This document shows, one piece after another, positions 8,249 to 18,044 of a stretch of 64,000 bases of DNA. Origin of the DNA: JAGREO01 sp020446285 (GTDB lineage Bacteria; Pseudomonadota; Alphaproteobacteria; Geminicoccales; Geminicoccaceae); assembly GCA_041398005.1 (NCBI GenBank), contig JAWKVP010000010.1:1-64000 (forward strand), written 5' to 3'. Position numbers and translations under genes: made by a program. Positions within the stretch are counted from its first letter, which is position 1; each line of letters starts with the position of its first letter. The notes beneath the pieces were generated by a model. It did no database searches. It had not been told where the DNA came from and was given only the letters and a program-made list of their open reading frames with translations.

Positions 8249-9994
8249 ATGGAAAATCCGTTTCAGCGAGTTGTTGCAGTCGCGCGCAGGTGCATGTTGC
8301 TGGCAGGGATGTTCAGCCTTGGCGTCAACCTGCTGATGCTGACCGTGCCGCTCTACATGCTGAATCTCTACGACAAGGTGATCACCAGCAAGAGCGAGGC
8401 GACATTGCTGTATCTGACGATCATTGCGATCTTCGCGCTGATCGTCATGGGCTCGCTCGACCTGATCCGTTCGCAGATCCTTGTCCGTCTCGGCCTCTGG
8501 GCGGATCACGGCCTGAGCCCGGTGGTCTTCAGCGGGATCATCGATGCCACACAGACCGGGCAGACACAATCCACCCGCATGTTGTCTCACGTCCACGAGA
8601 TCCGCTCATTTCTGAGCAGCGGCTCGATCCTCCAGGCGCTCGACGCGCCCTGGCTGCCGGTCTACATGCTCATCCTCTGGTTCCTGCATCCGCTGATCGG
8701 ATTGCTGGGTTTTGCCGCCGCCTGCATCCTTCTCGGCCTCGCCTATCTCAACGAGATAACGACCAAGCGCCCCTTCCAGAAGACCGGCGCGCTGCTCGCC
8801 CAGGCGCAGAAGGATGTCGAGGCGACCGTGCGCAACAGCGAGGTCATCACCGCGCTCGGCATGAAGGATAACATCATCAGCCGCTGGATGACCGGCTATA
8901 TCGAGGGCCTGTCGGCGGCGCAGGCGGCGAACGCCACCTCGCGCACCATCCTCGCCGTCGCCAAGACGATCCGGCTGACGCTCCAGCTCGCCGTGCTGGG
9001 GCTCGGCGCCTATCTCGTCCTGGAGCAGGAGTTCACGCCGGGCATGATGATCGCCGGATCGATCCTCCTCGCCCGCGCGCTGTCGCCGGTGGAAAATGCC
9101 ATCGATACCTGGAAACACCTTCTCGCCACCCGGGAAGCCTACACGAATCTCTCCGCATTCTTCGAGAAGATGACGGCGGAGCACGCCCACGAGAAGTTCG
9201 ACCTTCCGCCGCCACAGGCCCGTCTGCATGCGGAAAATGTGGTCTTTGCCTATCCCGACAAACCTCGGGCCGCCATCCGCGGGCTGGATCTGAAGATCGA
9301 TCCGGGCGAGGTCGTGGCACTGATCGGCTCGTCCGGTGCGGGCAAGTCGACCCTGGCCCAGCTCCTCGCGGGCATCCGCTACCCCGATGGCGGCACCGTC
9401 CGCCTCGACGATATCGAACTGCTCAACTGGCCGCGGGAGAAACTGGGACCCTATATCGGCTACCTGCCGCAGGACGTCGAACTGTTCGCCGGATCGGTGG
9501 CCGAGAATATCGGCCGTTTTTCCAAACAGGACAGCGAGGCCGTCATGCTCGCCGCGAGAATTGCCGGTGTCCATGAGCTGATCGCCGGATTGCCGCAGGC
9601 CTACGAGACCAGGATCGGCGAACGCGGGCTCGGCCTTTCGGGCGGGGAACGGCAGCGGATCGGGCTTGCCCGCGCGCTCTACGGCATGCCGACCATCGTC
9701 ATTCTCGACGAGCCGAACGCCAATCTCGACGCCGAGGGCGAGCAGCATCTCCTGCGCGTGGTCGCCTATCTGAAATCGCAGGGCACGACGGTCATCTTCA
9801 TCGCCCACAGGCCGAGCATGCTGCAATCCGCCGACCGGATCATTCTCATGCGTGACGGCATGATCGAGGATGACGGTCCGCGCGATGAAATCATGCGCAA
9901 GGTGACGCGGCCACGCAGCGTGCCGATCGAACAGACGCCGACCGAACCGCCCGGAGAGGACGGTCCGGACCATCCTCGGGCGCAACAGGGATAG
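8249..9994 (+). CDS. Type I secretion system permease/ATPase (PrtD/HlyB-type ABC exporter)
   Basis: This is a fused exporter of 581 residues. About residues 15-290 form the six-helix transmembrane domain. Residues 310-560 are the nucleotide-binding domain, with Walker A GSSGAGKST, signature LSGGERQRIGLARALYG and Walker B IVILDEPNANLD. It lacks an N-terminal C39 peptidase domain, as usual for PrtD-type RTX exporters. An in-frame TTG at 8237 would add four residues; neither start has a strong ribosome-binding site. The HlyD-type adaptor follows after 52 bases. It should power one-step export of the nearby RTX proteins. No TolC-like outer-membrane partner is encoded in the window. Confidence 0.93.
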   Translation: MENPFQRVVAVARRCMLLAGMFSLGVNLLMLTVPLYMLNLYDKVITSKSEATLLYLTIIAIFALIVMGSLDLIRSQILVRLGLWADHGLSPVVFSGIIDATQTGQTQSTRMLSHVHEIRSFLSSGSILQALDAPWLPVYMLILWFLHPLIGLLGFAAACILLGLAYLNEITTKRPFQKTGALLAQAQKDVEATVRNSEVITALGMKDNIISRWMTGYIEGLSAAQAANATSRTILAVAKTIRLTLQLAVLGLGAYLVLEQEFTPGMMIAGSILLARALSPVENAIDTWKHLLATREAYTNLSAFFEKMTAEHAHEKFDLPPPQARLHAENVVFAYPDKPRAAIRGLDLKIDPGEVVALIGSSGAGKSTLAQLLAGIRYPDGGTVRLDDIELLNWPREKLGPYIGYLPQDVELFAGSVAENIGRFSKQDSEAVMLAARIAGVHELIAGLPQAYETRIGERGLGLSGGERQRIGLARALYGMPTIVILDEPNANLDAEGEQHLLRVVAYLKSQGTTVIFIAHRPSMLQSADRIILMRDGMIEDDGPRDEIMRKVTRPRSVPIEQTPTEPPGEDGPDHPRAQQG

Positions 9995-10046
9995 ACGGGC
10001 CGTCCTGCAGCCGGCTGCAGGCACCCCTCCGAACGGAGACGACATC

Positions 10047-11489
10047 ATGGCGGACACCACTCCAAACCAGGAGACCGGGCAGCAGGTTCCGGCGACGGGC
10101 AAGAGCACCGGCCAGACGCCATCGCCCGCACAGGCACCCGTACAGGCATCGGCGATATACTCCAGGCAGCAGGCCCGGGGCTACCAGCCGGTCGCCTACC
10201 AGACCGCTCCGGCAATTCCGCCGATCCACCGGCTCGTTCTCGCGGGTATCGCGATCTGTCTGGTCTTCTTCGCCGGATTCGGTTCCTGGGCGGCGCTGGC
10301 GCCGCTGACCGGCGGATCGATCGCCCATGGAATTCTGGTCGTCGAAAGCCGCAACCAGGAAATCAACCACCAGGAAGGCGGCATCATCAAGGAGATCACC
10401 GTCCACAACGGCAGCAAGGTGAAAAAGGGCGACGTTCTTCTTCGCCTCGAGCCGATCCGCTCGGAACTCCAGGCAGACGCGCTGGAGCAGGAACTGATCG
10501 CCGCCCGGGCCAGTGCCGCAAGGCTGCAGGCGCACATCGCCGGCCGGGAGGCGCTGGCCTTTCCGCAAGAGATCGAGGCACGTCGCAGTGAATCCGGGGT
10601 CGAACAGATCCTCATGACCCAGGAAGGACTGTTCTTCAGCGCGGTCAACAGCATCAGGGAACAGACCGAGATCCTGAAGCGGAAGATCGAGCAGTATCAC
10701 CGCCAGATCGACGGTTTCCGCCAGCAGGTCCGTTCCGCCGACCGGCAGCTGGAGATCGCCAAGGGCGAACTCGCCAACATGCAGGAACTCTTCGACGAGG
10801 AACTGATGACCGCTTCCCGGCTCGCTGCCGGCAAGCGCGCGATCGCCGAAATCGAGGGCGAGCGCGGGGTCGCGCTTGCCGCCATCGCCCAGGCCGAGGA
10901 AGCCATGCAGTCGGCCGAGATCGAACGCGGCCTGCTGACCACGCAATTTGCCGAGAAGAATGCAAGGGAACTGCAGACCGTCCGCTCGCGCATCGTCGAG
11001 CTGGAGAGCAATCTCGAGAGCACCAGGGAGATTCTCTTCCGGACCGACATCACCTCCCCGATGGATGGCACGGTCTCGGACATGCAGGTCTTCACCGTCG
11101 GCTCCACCATCCGCCCCGGTGTCCCGCTCATGCATGTCGTTCCCGATGGCGAACGCCTCGTCGTGGATATCAACATCGAGCCGCTCGATATCGACATCGT
11201 TCGTCCGGGCATGCCCGCCGAAGTCCGCCTGTCCGCATACAAGCAGCGCACGACGCCGAGCGTTCCGGGAATCCTCGAGGACATTTCCGCCGACCTCGTA
11301 CCCGACCCCCTGACCCGGCGCTCCTTCTTCAAGGGACGTGTCATCCTCGATGAGACCGAAGCCGCGAAATACCGGCTCTATCCCGGAATGCCGGCGGATG
11401 TGACGATCAAGGAGGGTGAACATACATTGCTGGACTATCTGCTCTCGCCGATCTGGATAAGTTTCCACAACGCCTTTGTCGACAATTAG
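10047..11489 (+). CDS. HlyD/PrtE family type I secretion membrane-fusion protein
   Basis: This is a 480-residue adaptor. It has a Pro/Gln-rich cytoplasmic head of about 60 residues and one transmembrane helix (about 65-85, LVLAGIAICLVFFAGFGSW). A lipoyl/biotinyl half-motif (NHQEGGIIKEITVHNGSKV) is followed by long coiled-coil arms (about 130-320), then the second lipoyl half (DITSPMDGTVSDMQVFTVG) and a beta-barrel C-terminus. It bridges the inner-membrane exporter and an outer-membrane channel. The SH3b gene starts only 17 bases downstream, so the three genes form an operon. Confidence 0.93.
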   Translation: MADTTPNQETGQQVPATGKSTGQTPSPAQAPVQASAIYSRQQARGYQPVAYQTAPAIPPIHRLVLAGIAICLVFFAGFGSWAALAPLTGGSIAHGILVVESRNQEINHQEGGIIKEITVHNGSKVKKGDVLLRLEPIRSELQADALEQELIAARASAARLQAHIAGREALAFPQEIEARRSESGVEQILMTQEGLFFSAVNSIREQTEILKRKIEQYHRQIDGFRQQVRSADRQLEIAKGELANMQELFDEELMTASRLAAGKRAIAEIEGERGVALAAIAQAEEAMQSAEIERGLLTTQFAEKNARELQTVRSRIVELESNLESTREILFRTDITSPMDGTVSDMQVFTVGSTIRPGVPLMHVVPDGERLVVDINIEPLDIDIVRPGMPAEVRLSAYKQRTTPSVPGILEDISADLVPDPLTRRSFFKGRVILDETEAAKYRLYPGMPADVTIKEGEHTLLDYLLSPIWISFHNAFVDN

Positions 11490-11506
11490 ACGTCCTGTCG
11501 GCTCAC

Positions 11507-13423
11507 ATGTGGGGAAAACACAAGACGCAGGCGCTCAAGACGGTCCCGAACCAGAAGATCTGTCTTGGAATCGTCGACAAGGCGCTCACCATCGTCCGGA
11601 TCGATGGCCGTGCCGTCGAATATGACGATATCGAAACGCTCAAGTTCCTGGAGACGCGGATCAATTCGGGAAGCGCGCTGCAGAAGGAGCGCATTGCCGG
11701 ACAGCGGCGACAGCTTCTTTCCATCCGCGGCATCGACCGGACCCTGCGTCTCGCATTCGCACTGCCCGTTCTCCGGCTCCTGCTCTATCCGCTGATCGCA
11801 TGGCTGGAAAAGAGGCGGGCCCTGCTGGAAAAACGGCTTGGCGAGCATGATGACTCCCGCACGGTGTCACCGGCTGTGGAACTGTCCTTCCTGCTGAGCG
11901 AATCGCAGATGGACGCCTATGAGCAGGCAGCGCTGGCTTTCAACGAGCTGAGCCAGAGCGAGAAGGTCTGGCAGCTCATGGTTCCGCCGGGATCCCCCCT
12001 TTCCTATGACAGGGTCGACAGGTCCTCGGGCTATCCAAGGCATCCCTGCCGTCTCTATCACGCGAGTTTTCCGGGGCTTCTGGCAAGCGGTACGGCGTTC
12101 GCCATCGCATCGGACCAGGCGACCTTCTACATCTACCCCTTCTTCTGCATCGTCACCGACAAGGAGGGCAGCGCCGGCCTGATCCCGATCACCCAGCTCG
12201 CCCTTGCGATGACCGACGTCATCTATCTCGAGGATGAAAAGACGCCCGGCGACGCGCAGACGATCAGCACGACCCGCAGCAGGCAGATCGACCCGCAGCA
12301 AGGCAAGCCCGTTTCCGCGAGTTTTCCGCTTGTCCGTTACAAGGCCGCCACCTTCGTCGGCAAGAACGGCAGGCGATGGGTCATGATGGTCAGCTCGGAA
12401 AACCGTTTCCACTCCTTCGTCAATGCCATGGGACAGTATGCCCGCGACGTTCTCAAGAGTGACCCGCCGGCCGAACGGTTCATCGAGTTCGAGGGACAGC
12501 TGCACGAAGAAAAGAGCATCATCCGCAATCCGGACATTCCCCGCAAGGCGAGACGCTGGATGTTTCCGGTTCCCGACCTCCTGCTTGCCGCCGTCCTGCT
12601 CCTGTTCCTGTTCGCAAGATCGGAAGCCCTGACACCCGCCATCCCCTATCTCGATGCGAAAACGGTCGAACAGTTGCGCAGCGACCTGAGCGAGACGGGC
12701 GGGAATGCGCTCGGCACCGTCCTTTCATGGAAAGAGACGGCACTGGCCCGCTGGAACGAATGGCAGACGGCCTCCGAAGAAAAAACACCCCCTTCCGGCG
12801 AAGAGGAAGCGGAAATCACCGCCGGGGCAATCGAAACGGCAGGACCGGAAACCATGCCGGACATGCCCGGACAAGCCGATGATGCCGTGGAGGATCTTCT
12901 CCTCCCCCGGACAGAGGACCGGCTCGCCGACACCACCGAACCGCCGGCAGGCGGGGACGGACAGGAACAGGAACGTCCCCCCGCGACCCTCGCGAAAAGC
13001 GAAACCGTCGCACCGGCCGAAGAAGACCGTCTCGATGGAGAGGATCGCCTTGATGGGGAAGACCGTCCGGGAGACGAAGAGCCGCCATCCATCCCTGCCG
13101 ACGAAGTGATCGAGGCACTGGTCGCACCCGAAACCCCGACAACGGCATCCCCGCGAACCATGCCGGTGCCGGCGGACGAAAGCGCTGGCGGGGACCAGCC
13201 GGATATCGGGACCGCCTCCCCCCCCGCATTGGTGCGCGTCTCCGTCGCCAGGGCGAATGTCCGCATCCGCCCGAGCCTGGATGCACCGATCCTGCGCCAG
13301 GCCCCCGACGGACGCGAACTGGAGTTGCTGGAACAACGTGGCGAATGGTTCCACATCTTCGATGCGCAGGAGAATTACCGCGGATGGCTGCATGAATCGG
13401 TCATCGACGCAGTCAATGGCTGA
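11507..13423 (+). CDS. Membrane protein with C-terminal SH3b domain, type I secretion operon
   Basis: I do not recognise the 638-residue protein as a whole. A hydrophobic segment lies near residues 80-100 (LAFALPVLRLLLYPLIAW). A transmembrane helix lies near 345-367 (after RRWMFPVPD). An acidic, Pro/Glu/Asp-rich linker of about 160 residues includes the duplicated RLDGED. The C-terminal ~65 residues are an SH3b domain (RVSVARANVRIRPSLDAPIL ... GWLHESVID) of the kind that binds cell-wall peptides. If the second helix spans the inner membrane, the linker could carry the SH3b domain across the periplasm to peptidoglycan. It is probably an accessory of the exporter upstream; function unproven. 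Confidence 0.7.
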   Translation: MWGKHKTQALKTVPNQKICLGIVDKALTIVRIDGRAVEYDDIETLKFLETRINSGSALQKERIAGQRRQLLSIRGIDRTLRLAFALPVLRLLLYPLIAWLEKRRALLEKRLGEHDDSRTVSPAVELSFLLSESQMDAYEQAALAFNELSQSEKVWQLMVPPGSPLSYDRVDRSSGYPRHPCRLYHASFPGLLASGTAFAIASDQATFYIYPFFCIVTDKEGSAGLIPITQLALAMTDVIYLEDEKTPGDAQTISTTRSRQIDPQQGKPVSASFPLVRYKAATFVGKNGRRWVMMVSSENRFHSFVNAMGQYARDVLKSDPPAERFIEFEGQLHEEKSIIRNPDIPRKARRWMFPVPDLLLAAVLLLFLFARSEALTPAIPYLDAKTVEQLRSDLSETGGNALGTVLSWKETALARWNEWQTASEEKTPPSGEEEAEITAGAIETAGPETMPDMPGQADDAVEDLLLPRTEDRLADTTEPPAGGDGQEQERPPATLAKSETVAPAEEDRLDGEDRLDGEDRPGDEEPPSIPADEVIEALVAPETPTTASPRTMPVPADESAGGDQPDIGTASPPALVRVSVARANVRIRPSLDAPILRQAPDGRELELLEQRGEWFHIFDAQENYRGWLHESVIDAVNG

Positions 13424-13458
13424 CCCTGCCGGCGGCAGCGTAATCTGCCGGCGCATGT

Positions 13459-13551
13459 GATGATGTATTACGTCATCGCTCCGGTACTCTGCATGCAGTC
13501 GTCCTGCCGGCTGTGACAGCCGTCGGGTATGGTCGTGTGATTTGTGTCATT
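13459..13551 (+). promoter_or_regulatory. Possible operators upstream of Wzc-like gene
   Basis: The 271-base gap 13424-13694 holds an inverted repeat at 13459-13477 (GATGATG-TATTA-CGTCATC, one mismatch). It also holds a CRP-like word TGTGATTTGTGTCATT at 13536-13551, with one good and one degenerate half-site. Both are candidate regulator sites only; no -35/-10 pair was assigned. Confidence 0.3.
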
Positions 13552-13694
13552 GCCGCCTTGCCCGTGTCGTGGCAAGGATAGCGCAGTGCAAGAGGGACTC
13601 TCGCCTGAAGAGTGGCCTATTTCTGTCGACGCGTCTATATGACGGGCGAATCCCCCGCATCCGTAGAGAGCGGACAACCCGCAGGTCGGACTTC

Positions 13695-15974
13695 ATGAGC
13701 AAAATGCGCGCACCGCAGACAGGCAATGTCGATCCTGGCCAGAGCCTGTTCGACCAGGCCGATACCATCGACGTCATGAGCCTGTTCGGCGCCCTGCGCC
13801 GGCAATTGTGGATGATCCTCGCGATCAGCATCATCGGCGGGCTCATCGGCGGACTGATCGGCAAGAGCATGGAGCCGACCTACACCGCCCGTTCGGCGGT
13901 CCTGATCGAGCCGGTGGAAAATCCGGCCATCGATGTCGAGGCGATGATGCGCGGCATGACCGCCGACCAGCAGACCATCGCCACCCAGATGCAGCTCATC
14001 CAGTCGCGCACCAATCTCGCCCGGGTGATGGAGGATATCGGCCTTTTCGAGGATCCCGAATTCAATCCGGCCCTCGAGGAACAGACCTCCCTTCTCGACA
14101 GTTTTCCCTTCAGTCTCCTCAAGGGTCCGTTGCAGCAGGCAGGCAGCATCCTGCCGCAGGAATGGCTGATCAATCTCGGGCTGATCGAGGGCGACATGCC
14201 GGTGATCGACGCCGATGTCGCCCAGCTCTCGCGCGAAAAGGCGATCTCGGTCTTTGCCGACAACATGCGCCTGTCCAATGACGGCACGAGCTTTGTCATC
14301 ATGATCTCGTTCATCGCCAGCCAGCCCGACAAGGCGGCGCTGATCGCCAACCGCATCGCCGAGATCTATGTCAACGACCAGCTCGAGAGCAAGGTGTTGG
14401 CCGGCTCGCGCACCTCGACCTTCTACCGCCAGCGGCTGGGCGAGCTGGAGCAGGAGGTGCGGGTCGCCGAGGAGGCGGTCGCCCGCTACGAGAGCAGCAT
14501 CGGCCTCGATACCGGCCGCGGCACGACGCTGAACCAGCAGGAACTGTCCGACATCAATGCCGAGATCATCCGCCTGCGCGGCGATCTTGCCGAGCGGCGG
14601 GCCAAGCTCACGCTGGTGCGCAATCTGCGCGCCTCGGGCGGCGATCTGGGCTCGATCGCCGATGTCGCCAATTCGGCCCTGATCCTGCGCCTGCGCGAGC
14701 AGGAAACCGAGCTCCTGCGCCGCGAGGCCGAATACAGTTCGCTCTATGGCCCCAGGCATCCGCGCATTCTCGATCTGCAGAACGAACGCCAGGAGCTGAA
14801 CGTCAAGATTGCTTCCGAAGTGGAGCGCATCGCGCTGACCCTGCAGAACGAGGTTCAGGTGAGCGCGACGCGCCTTGCCAGCCTCGAGGCGCAGCTCGCC
14901 GATGTCCGCAATGCGACCGCCGCCGACAGCGCCTCGCAGGTCCGCCTGAACGAGTTGCGCCGCCAGGCCGACATCTCGAAGCGGGCCTATGAGGATTTTC
15001 TCCAGCGGTCCAAGACCCTCGAGGAGAACCAGGAGTTGGTGCAGCCCGATGTGCGCATCGTGCTCATCGCCAAGCCTCCGACCCGCCCTTCCTCGCCCGG
15101 CTCGAAGATCTTCGCCGCCACCGGTTTTGTCATCTGCTTTGCCATCGCTGCTCTCGTCGCCATCATCAGGGAGCGTCTCGACCGGGGCATCCGCAGTGCG
15201 CGCGAGGTGGAGCGCCTGCTCGGTCTCAACACGCTCGGCATGGTGCCGCATATCGGCCGTCTCAAGAACGGCCAGAAGCCCTACCAGTATCTCATGGCCA
15301 AGCCGCTGTCGGCCTATACCGAGGCGGTTCGCAGCGTCTACATGGCGGTCAAGCTCTCCAATGTCGACAAGCAGCCCAAGGTGGTGATGGTCACCTCCTC
15401 GCTGCCCAACGAGGGCAAGACCACCTTCGCGCTCAGCCTCGCCACCTTCGCCGCGCGCAGTCACAAGCGGGTGCTGCTGATCGACCTCGATCTCAGGCAT
15501 CCGAGCGTGCATGGCGAGCTCGGCTGGCAGGTCTCGGGCGGGCTGGTCGAATACATGGCCGGCGACCGGCCGCTGGAAGAGGTGATCCATCACGATCTCG
15601 AGACCGGCATCCACTTCCTGCCGATCAAGGGCCAGACCACCAATCCGACCGAGCTGCTCGACAGCCAGCGCATGCGCCAGCTCATCGACATGTGCCGCGA
15701 GGCCTACGATTACATCGTGCTCGATTCGGCGCCGGTCGCCAGCGTCACCGACACCCGCGTCGCCGCCCTCCTCGCCGACCGCACGATCTTCGTCCTGCGC
15801 TGGGGCTCCACCGTCGCCAGCGCCGCCGAAGACAGCGTCCAGACCCTGCGCGACGTCGGCATCGAACCCGCCGGCGCCGTCATCACCCAGGTCGACATCA
15901 AGCGCCACGCCAAATACGGCTATGGCGACATGGGCGAATATTACAGCCAGAGTCAGAAGTATTATGTGAACTGA
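13695..15974 (+). CDS. Polysaccharide chain-length determinant / tyrosine autokinase (Wzc/ExoP-like)
   Basis: The protein has 759 residues. A cytoplasmic N-terminus leads to a first transmembrane helix (about 37-56) and a Wzz domain. Periplasmic coiled coils run over about 230-430, followed by a second helix (about 475-495) and a bacterial tyrosine-kinase domain. The kinase motifs are Walker A SSLPNEGKTTFALS, Walker A' VLLIDLDLRHP and Walker B YIVLDSAP. The tail holds six tyrosines in three close groups (KYGYGDMGEYYSQSQKYY), the expected autophosphorylation cluster. It controls polymer length and export of a capsule or exopolysaccharide. The ATG at 13695 starts the conserved region; the open frame extends further upstream but without typical sequence. 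No glycosyltransferases adjoin it; the candidate pathway lies at 43.5-53.5 kb. Confidence 0.92.
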   Translation: MSKMRAPQTGNVDPGQSLFDQADTIDVMSLFGALRRQLWMILAISIIGGLIGGLIGKSMEPTYTARSAVLIEPVENPAIDVEAMMRGMTADQQTIATQMQLIQSRTNLARVMEDIGLFEDPEFNPALEEQTSLLDSFPFSLLKGPLQQAGSILPQEWLINLGLIEGDMPVIDADVAQLSREKAISVFADNMRLSNDGTSFVIMISFIASQPDKAALIANRIAEIYVNDQLESKVLAGSRTSTFYRQRLGELEQEVRVAEEAVARYESSIGLDTGRGTTLNQQELSDINAEIIRLRGDLAERRAKLTLVRNLRASGGDLGSIADVANSALILRLREQETELLRREAEYSSLYGPRHPRILDLQNERQELNVKIASEVERIALTLQNEVQVSATRLASLEAQLADVRNATAADSASQVRLNELRRQADISKRAYEDFLQRSKTLEENQELVQPDVRIVLIAKPPTRPSSPGSKIFAATGFVICFAIAALVAIIRERLDRGIRSAREVERLLGLNTLGMVPHIGRLKNGQKPYQYLMAKPLSAYTEAVRSVYMAVKLSNVDKQPKVVMVTSSLPNEGKTTFALSLATFAARSHKRVLLIDLDLRHPSVHGELGWQVSGGLVEYMAGDRPLEEVIHHDLETGIHFLPIKGQTTNPTELLDSQRMRQLIDMCREAYDYIVLDSAPVASVTDTRVAALLADRTIFVLRWGSTVASAAEDSVQTLRDVGIEPAGAVITQVDIKRHAKYGYGDMGEYYSQSQKYYVN

Positions 15975-16172
15975 TTTTCCTGTCAGTTTGCACTGTCGTT
16001 TAGCTGTTTGAGCGCGGAATTCACATTTCTTCCGTTCCCGGATCGAGGCGGTCGGGTACCGGCAGCGGCTGCTCGAAGACCAGATCCTGTTTCGCACCCG
16101 TGCGTTTTCTTGAACCTGGCAAGGGTGATGCCGGAATGATGGCCGGCACGAATCCAGCCCATCCAGACAAGA

Positions 16173-17039
16173 TCACCCCTTCACCGCGCCGAGTGTCAGG
16201 CCGCGGACGATGTAGCGTTGGGCGATGAGGGCGATCAGGACCGGGGGGATCATGGCGATCATGGCGCGTACGGCCATGAACCAGAACTGGACACCGCGGC
16301 TGTCGACGCCGCCGGCCATGTGTACCGGGACGGTGATCGCCTCCTTGGACGAGAGGGTCAGGGCGAAGAGGAACTCGTTCCAGGTGAAGGCGAAGATGAT
16401 GAGCCCGCTTGCGGCGATCGAGGGGGCCGCGAGCGGCAGGACGATCTTGCTGAAGGTGGTCCAGTAGTCGGCCCCGTCGACGAAGGCGGATTCCTCGAGC
16501 TCCAGCGGCAGTTCGAGAAAGGTCTGGCGGAGGATGACGACGACGAATGGCAGGGTGAAGGTGGCATTGACGAGGATCAGTGCCAGGTGCGTGTCGAGGA
16601 GATCGAGCGCGCGCATCACCAGATAGAAGGGAATGACGGTGGCAACCGGCGGCAGCACGCGCTGGGAGAGGAACCAGACGGTGAGGTCGCGGTTGGGAAC
16701 GAGCGTGAAGCGGAAACGCGCCAGCGCATAGGCTGCGGGCGTTCCCAGCGCCAGCGCCAGCAGCGAGGCGCCGACGGCGATGATGGTGCTGTTGGAAAGC
16801 GAGCGGATCGATTCCGGCGTCTTGAGCTGGTCGATCCAGTTGTCCAGCGTCGGCTGGAAATCGATCCAGGGAATGCCGAAGCCCGCTACCGTGAAGGTGT
16901 CGATGGGATTGCGCAGGCTGGTGGAGACCGCCCAGTAGAGGGGAAAGAGGAAGATGAAGGCGGCGATCACGCCCAGAAGGGAGTAGATGCCGTATTGCAG
17001 CCCGCCGCTGCCGCTGCGTGACTCAGCCATAGGTTTCAC
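16173..17039 (-). CDS. Carbohydrate ABC transporter permease (MalG family)
   Basis: The 288-residue permease has six predicted membrane helices. The EAA loop is visible (EESAFVDGADYWTTFSKIVL), which docks onto the ATPase subunit. It ends with the MalG-type GLTLGAVKG tail. The GTG start at 17039 overlaps the upstream permease by 17 bases; an ATG at 17030 is an alternative with an 8-base overlap. With 17023-17970 it should form the heteromeric channel of a sugar importer. It is the last gene of the operon; no ATPase subunit follows. Confidence 0.9.
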   Translation of the reverse strand: MKPMAESRSGSGGLQYGIYSLLGVIAAFIFLFPLYWAVSTSLRNPIDTFTVAGFGIPWIDFQPTLDNWIDQLKTPESIRSLSNSTIIAVGASLLALALGTPAAYALARFRFTLVPNRDLTVWFLSQRVLPPVATVIPFYLVMRALDLLDTHLALILVNATFTLPFVVVILRQTFLELPLELEESAFVDGADYWTTFSKIVLPLAAPSIAASGLIIFAFTWNEFLFALTLSSKEAITVPVHMAGGVDSRGVQFWFMAVRAMIAMIPPVLIALIAQRYIVRGLTLGAVKG

Positions 17040-17970
17040 GCAGGCGGCGGAAGAAGAAGGTGACGATGATCATGACGACGATGAGCAGTCCGTAGGCCAT
17101 CGCACTGGCATAGCCGAGATCGAAGAAGCGAAGCCCGGTGCGGAAGGCGAGGAAGGAATAGGATTGGGTGGCGACGCCGGGGCCGCCGCCGGTGAGCGCG
17201 AAGGGCACGTCGAACAGCTTGAGCGCCTCGGCAAGACGCAGCAGCAGGACGATATAGATGGTCGGCTGCAGGAGCGGCAGCAGTACCTGGGTCAGCATGT
17301 CGATCCTCGAGGCACCGTCGATCCATGCGGCCTCGTAGAGTTCGTCGGGAAGCCCCTGCAATGCCGCGAGAAAGACGAGAAAGCAGAACGGCGTCCACTG
17401 CCAGACATCGACGAGAATGACCGAGAAGAGCGCCCATGACGGGTTGGAAAGGAAGGGAATGCCGAGAAAGCCGAGCGGCCCGCCCTCCTCGTAGAAGATG
17501 GTGAAGAAGAGATAGCCGACGGCAATGGGCGTGGCGAAGATCGGCAGGATCATCACCGCTCTCAGCACCGGTCGTGCGAACAGCGCCTGATTGAACAGGA
17601 GGGCGAGCAGAAACCCGAGAATCAGCTGCAGCGGCACCGCGACAAAGACGAAAATGACCGTCACCCTGATCGCCGACCAGACCTGCGGGTCCTCGAACAT
17701 CCGCTTGAAATTGAAGAGCCCGATGAATTCCGAGGTCGAGATCTCGTTCTTGTGGACGACGTTCCTCGTCTTCGGCTTGCCGCTCTTGAGCAGCACCGGC
17801 TCGCCGCTCTCGTCGAGCACCGGCACCTTCTCGCGGGTAATCTCGACCTTCTGCTCGATCTTGTAGAAGGCGATGTAGAGCGAATAGCCAAGCGGAAAGA
17901 CGGTGAAGGCAAGCACCCAGATCACCGCCGGCATCAAGAACAGAAAGCGGACACGACTGGTCCAGCGCAT
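17023..17970 (-). CDS. Sugar ABC transporter permease (MalF family)
   Basis: The 315-residue permease starts with a cytoplasmic/first-helix segment (FLFLMPAVIWVLAFTVFPLG). A loop rich in charged residues follows, then five further helices with the MalF-type EAA loop YEAAWIDGASRIDMLTQVLL. The ATG at 17970 has GGAGGAG just upstream. It is translationally coupled to the second permease by overlap. It lies 195 bases after the binding-protein gene; the gap holds a 123-bp intergenic repeat. The substrate is probably a sugar, given the neighbouring sugar kinase and Entner-Doudoroff genes (inference). Confidence 0.9.
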   Translation of the reverse strand: MRWTSRVRFLFLMPAVIWVLAFTVFPLGYSLYIAFYKIEQKVEITREKVPVLDESGEPVLLKSGKPKTRNVVHKNEISTSEFIGLFNFKRMFEDPQVWSAIRVTVIFVFVAVPLQLILGFLLALLFNQALFARPVLRAVMILPIFATPIAVGYLFFTIFYEEGGPLGFLGIPFLSNPSWALFSVILVDVWQWTPFCFLVFLAALQGLPDELYEAAWIDGASRIDMLTQVLLPLLQPTIYIVLLLRLAEALKLFDVPFALTGGGPGVATQSYSFLAFRTGLRFFDLGYASAMAYGLLIVVMIIVTFFFRRLRETYG

Positions 17971-18044
17971 ATGGCTCCTCCCCGGGGCCCGACAGGACGA
18001 CAGGAACGGAACGATTTCTCTTCCGTCCCCGTATCAAGTGCGCC

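Noticed and set aside
13635..16097. Minus-strand open frame of 820 codons opposite the Wzc-like gene
   Set aside because: The plus strand has intact kinase motifs; the antisense translation is low-complexity and family-less.
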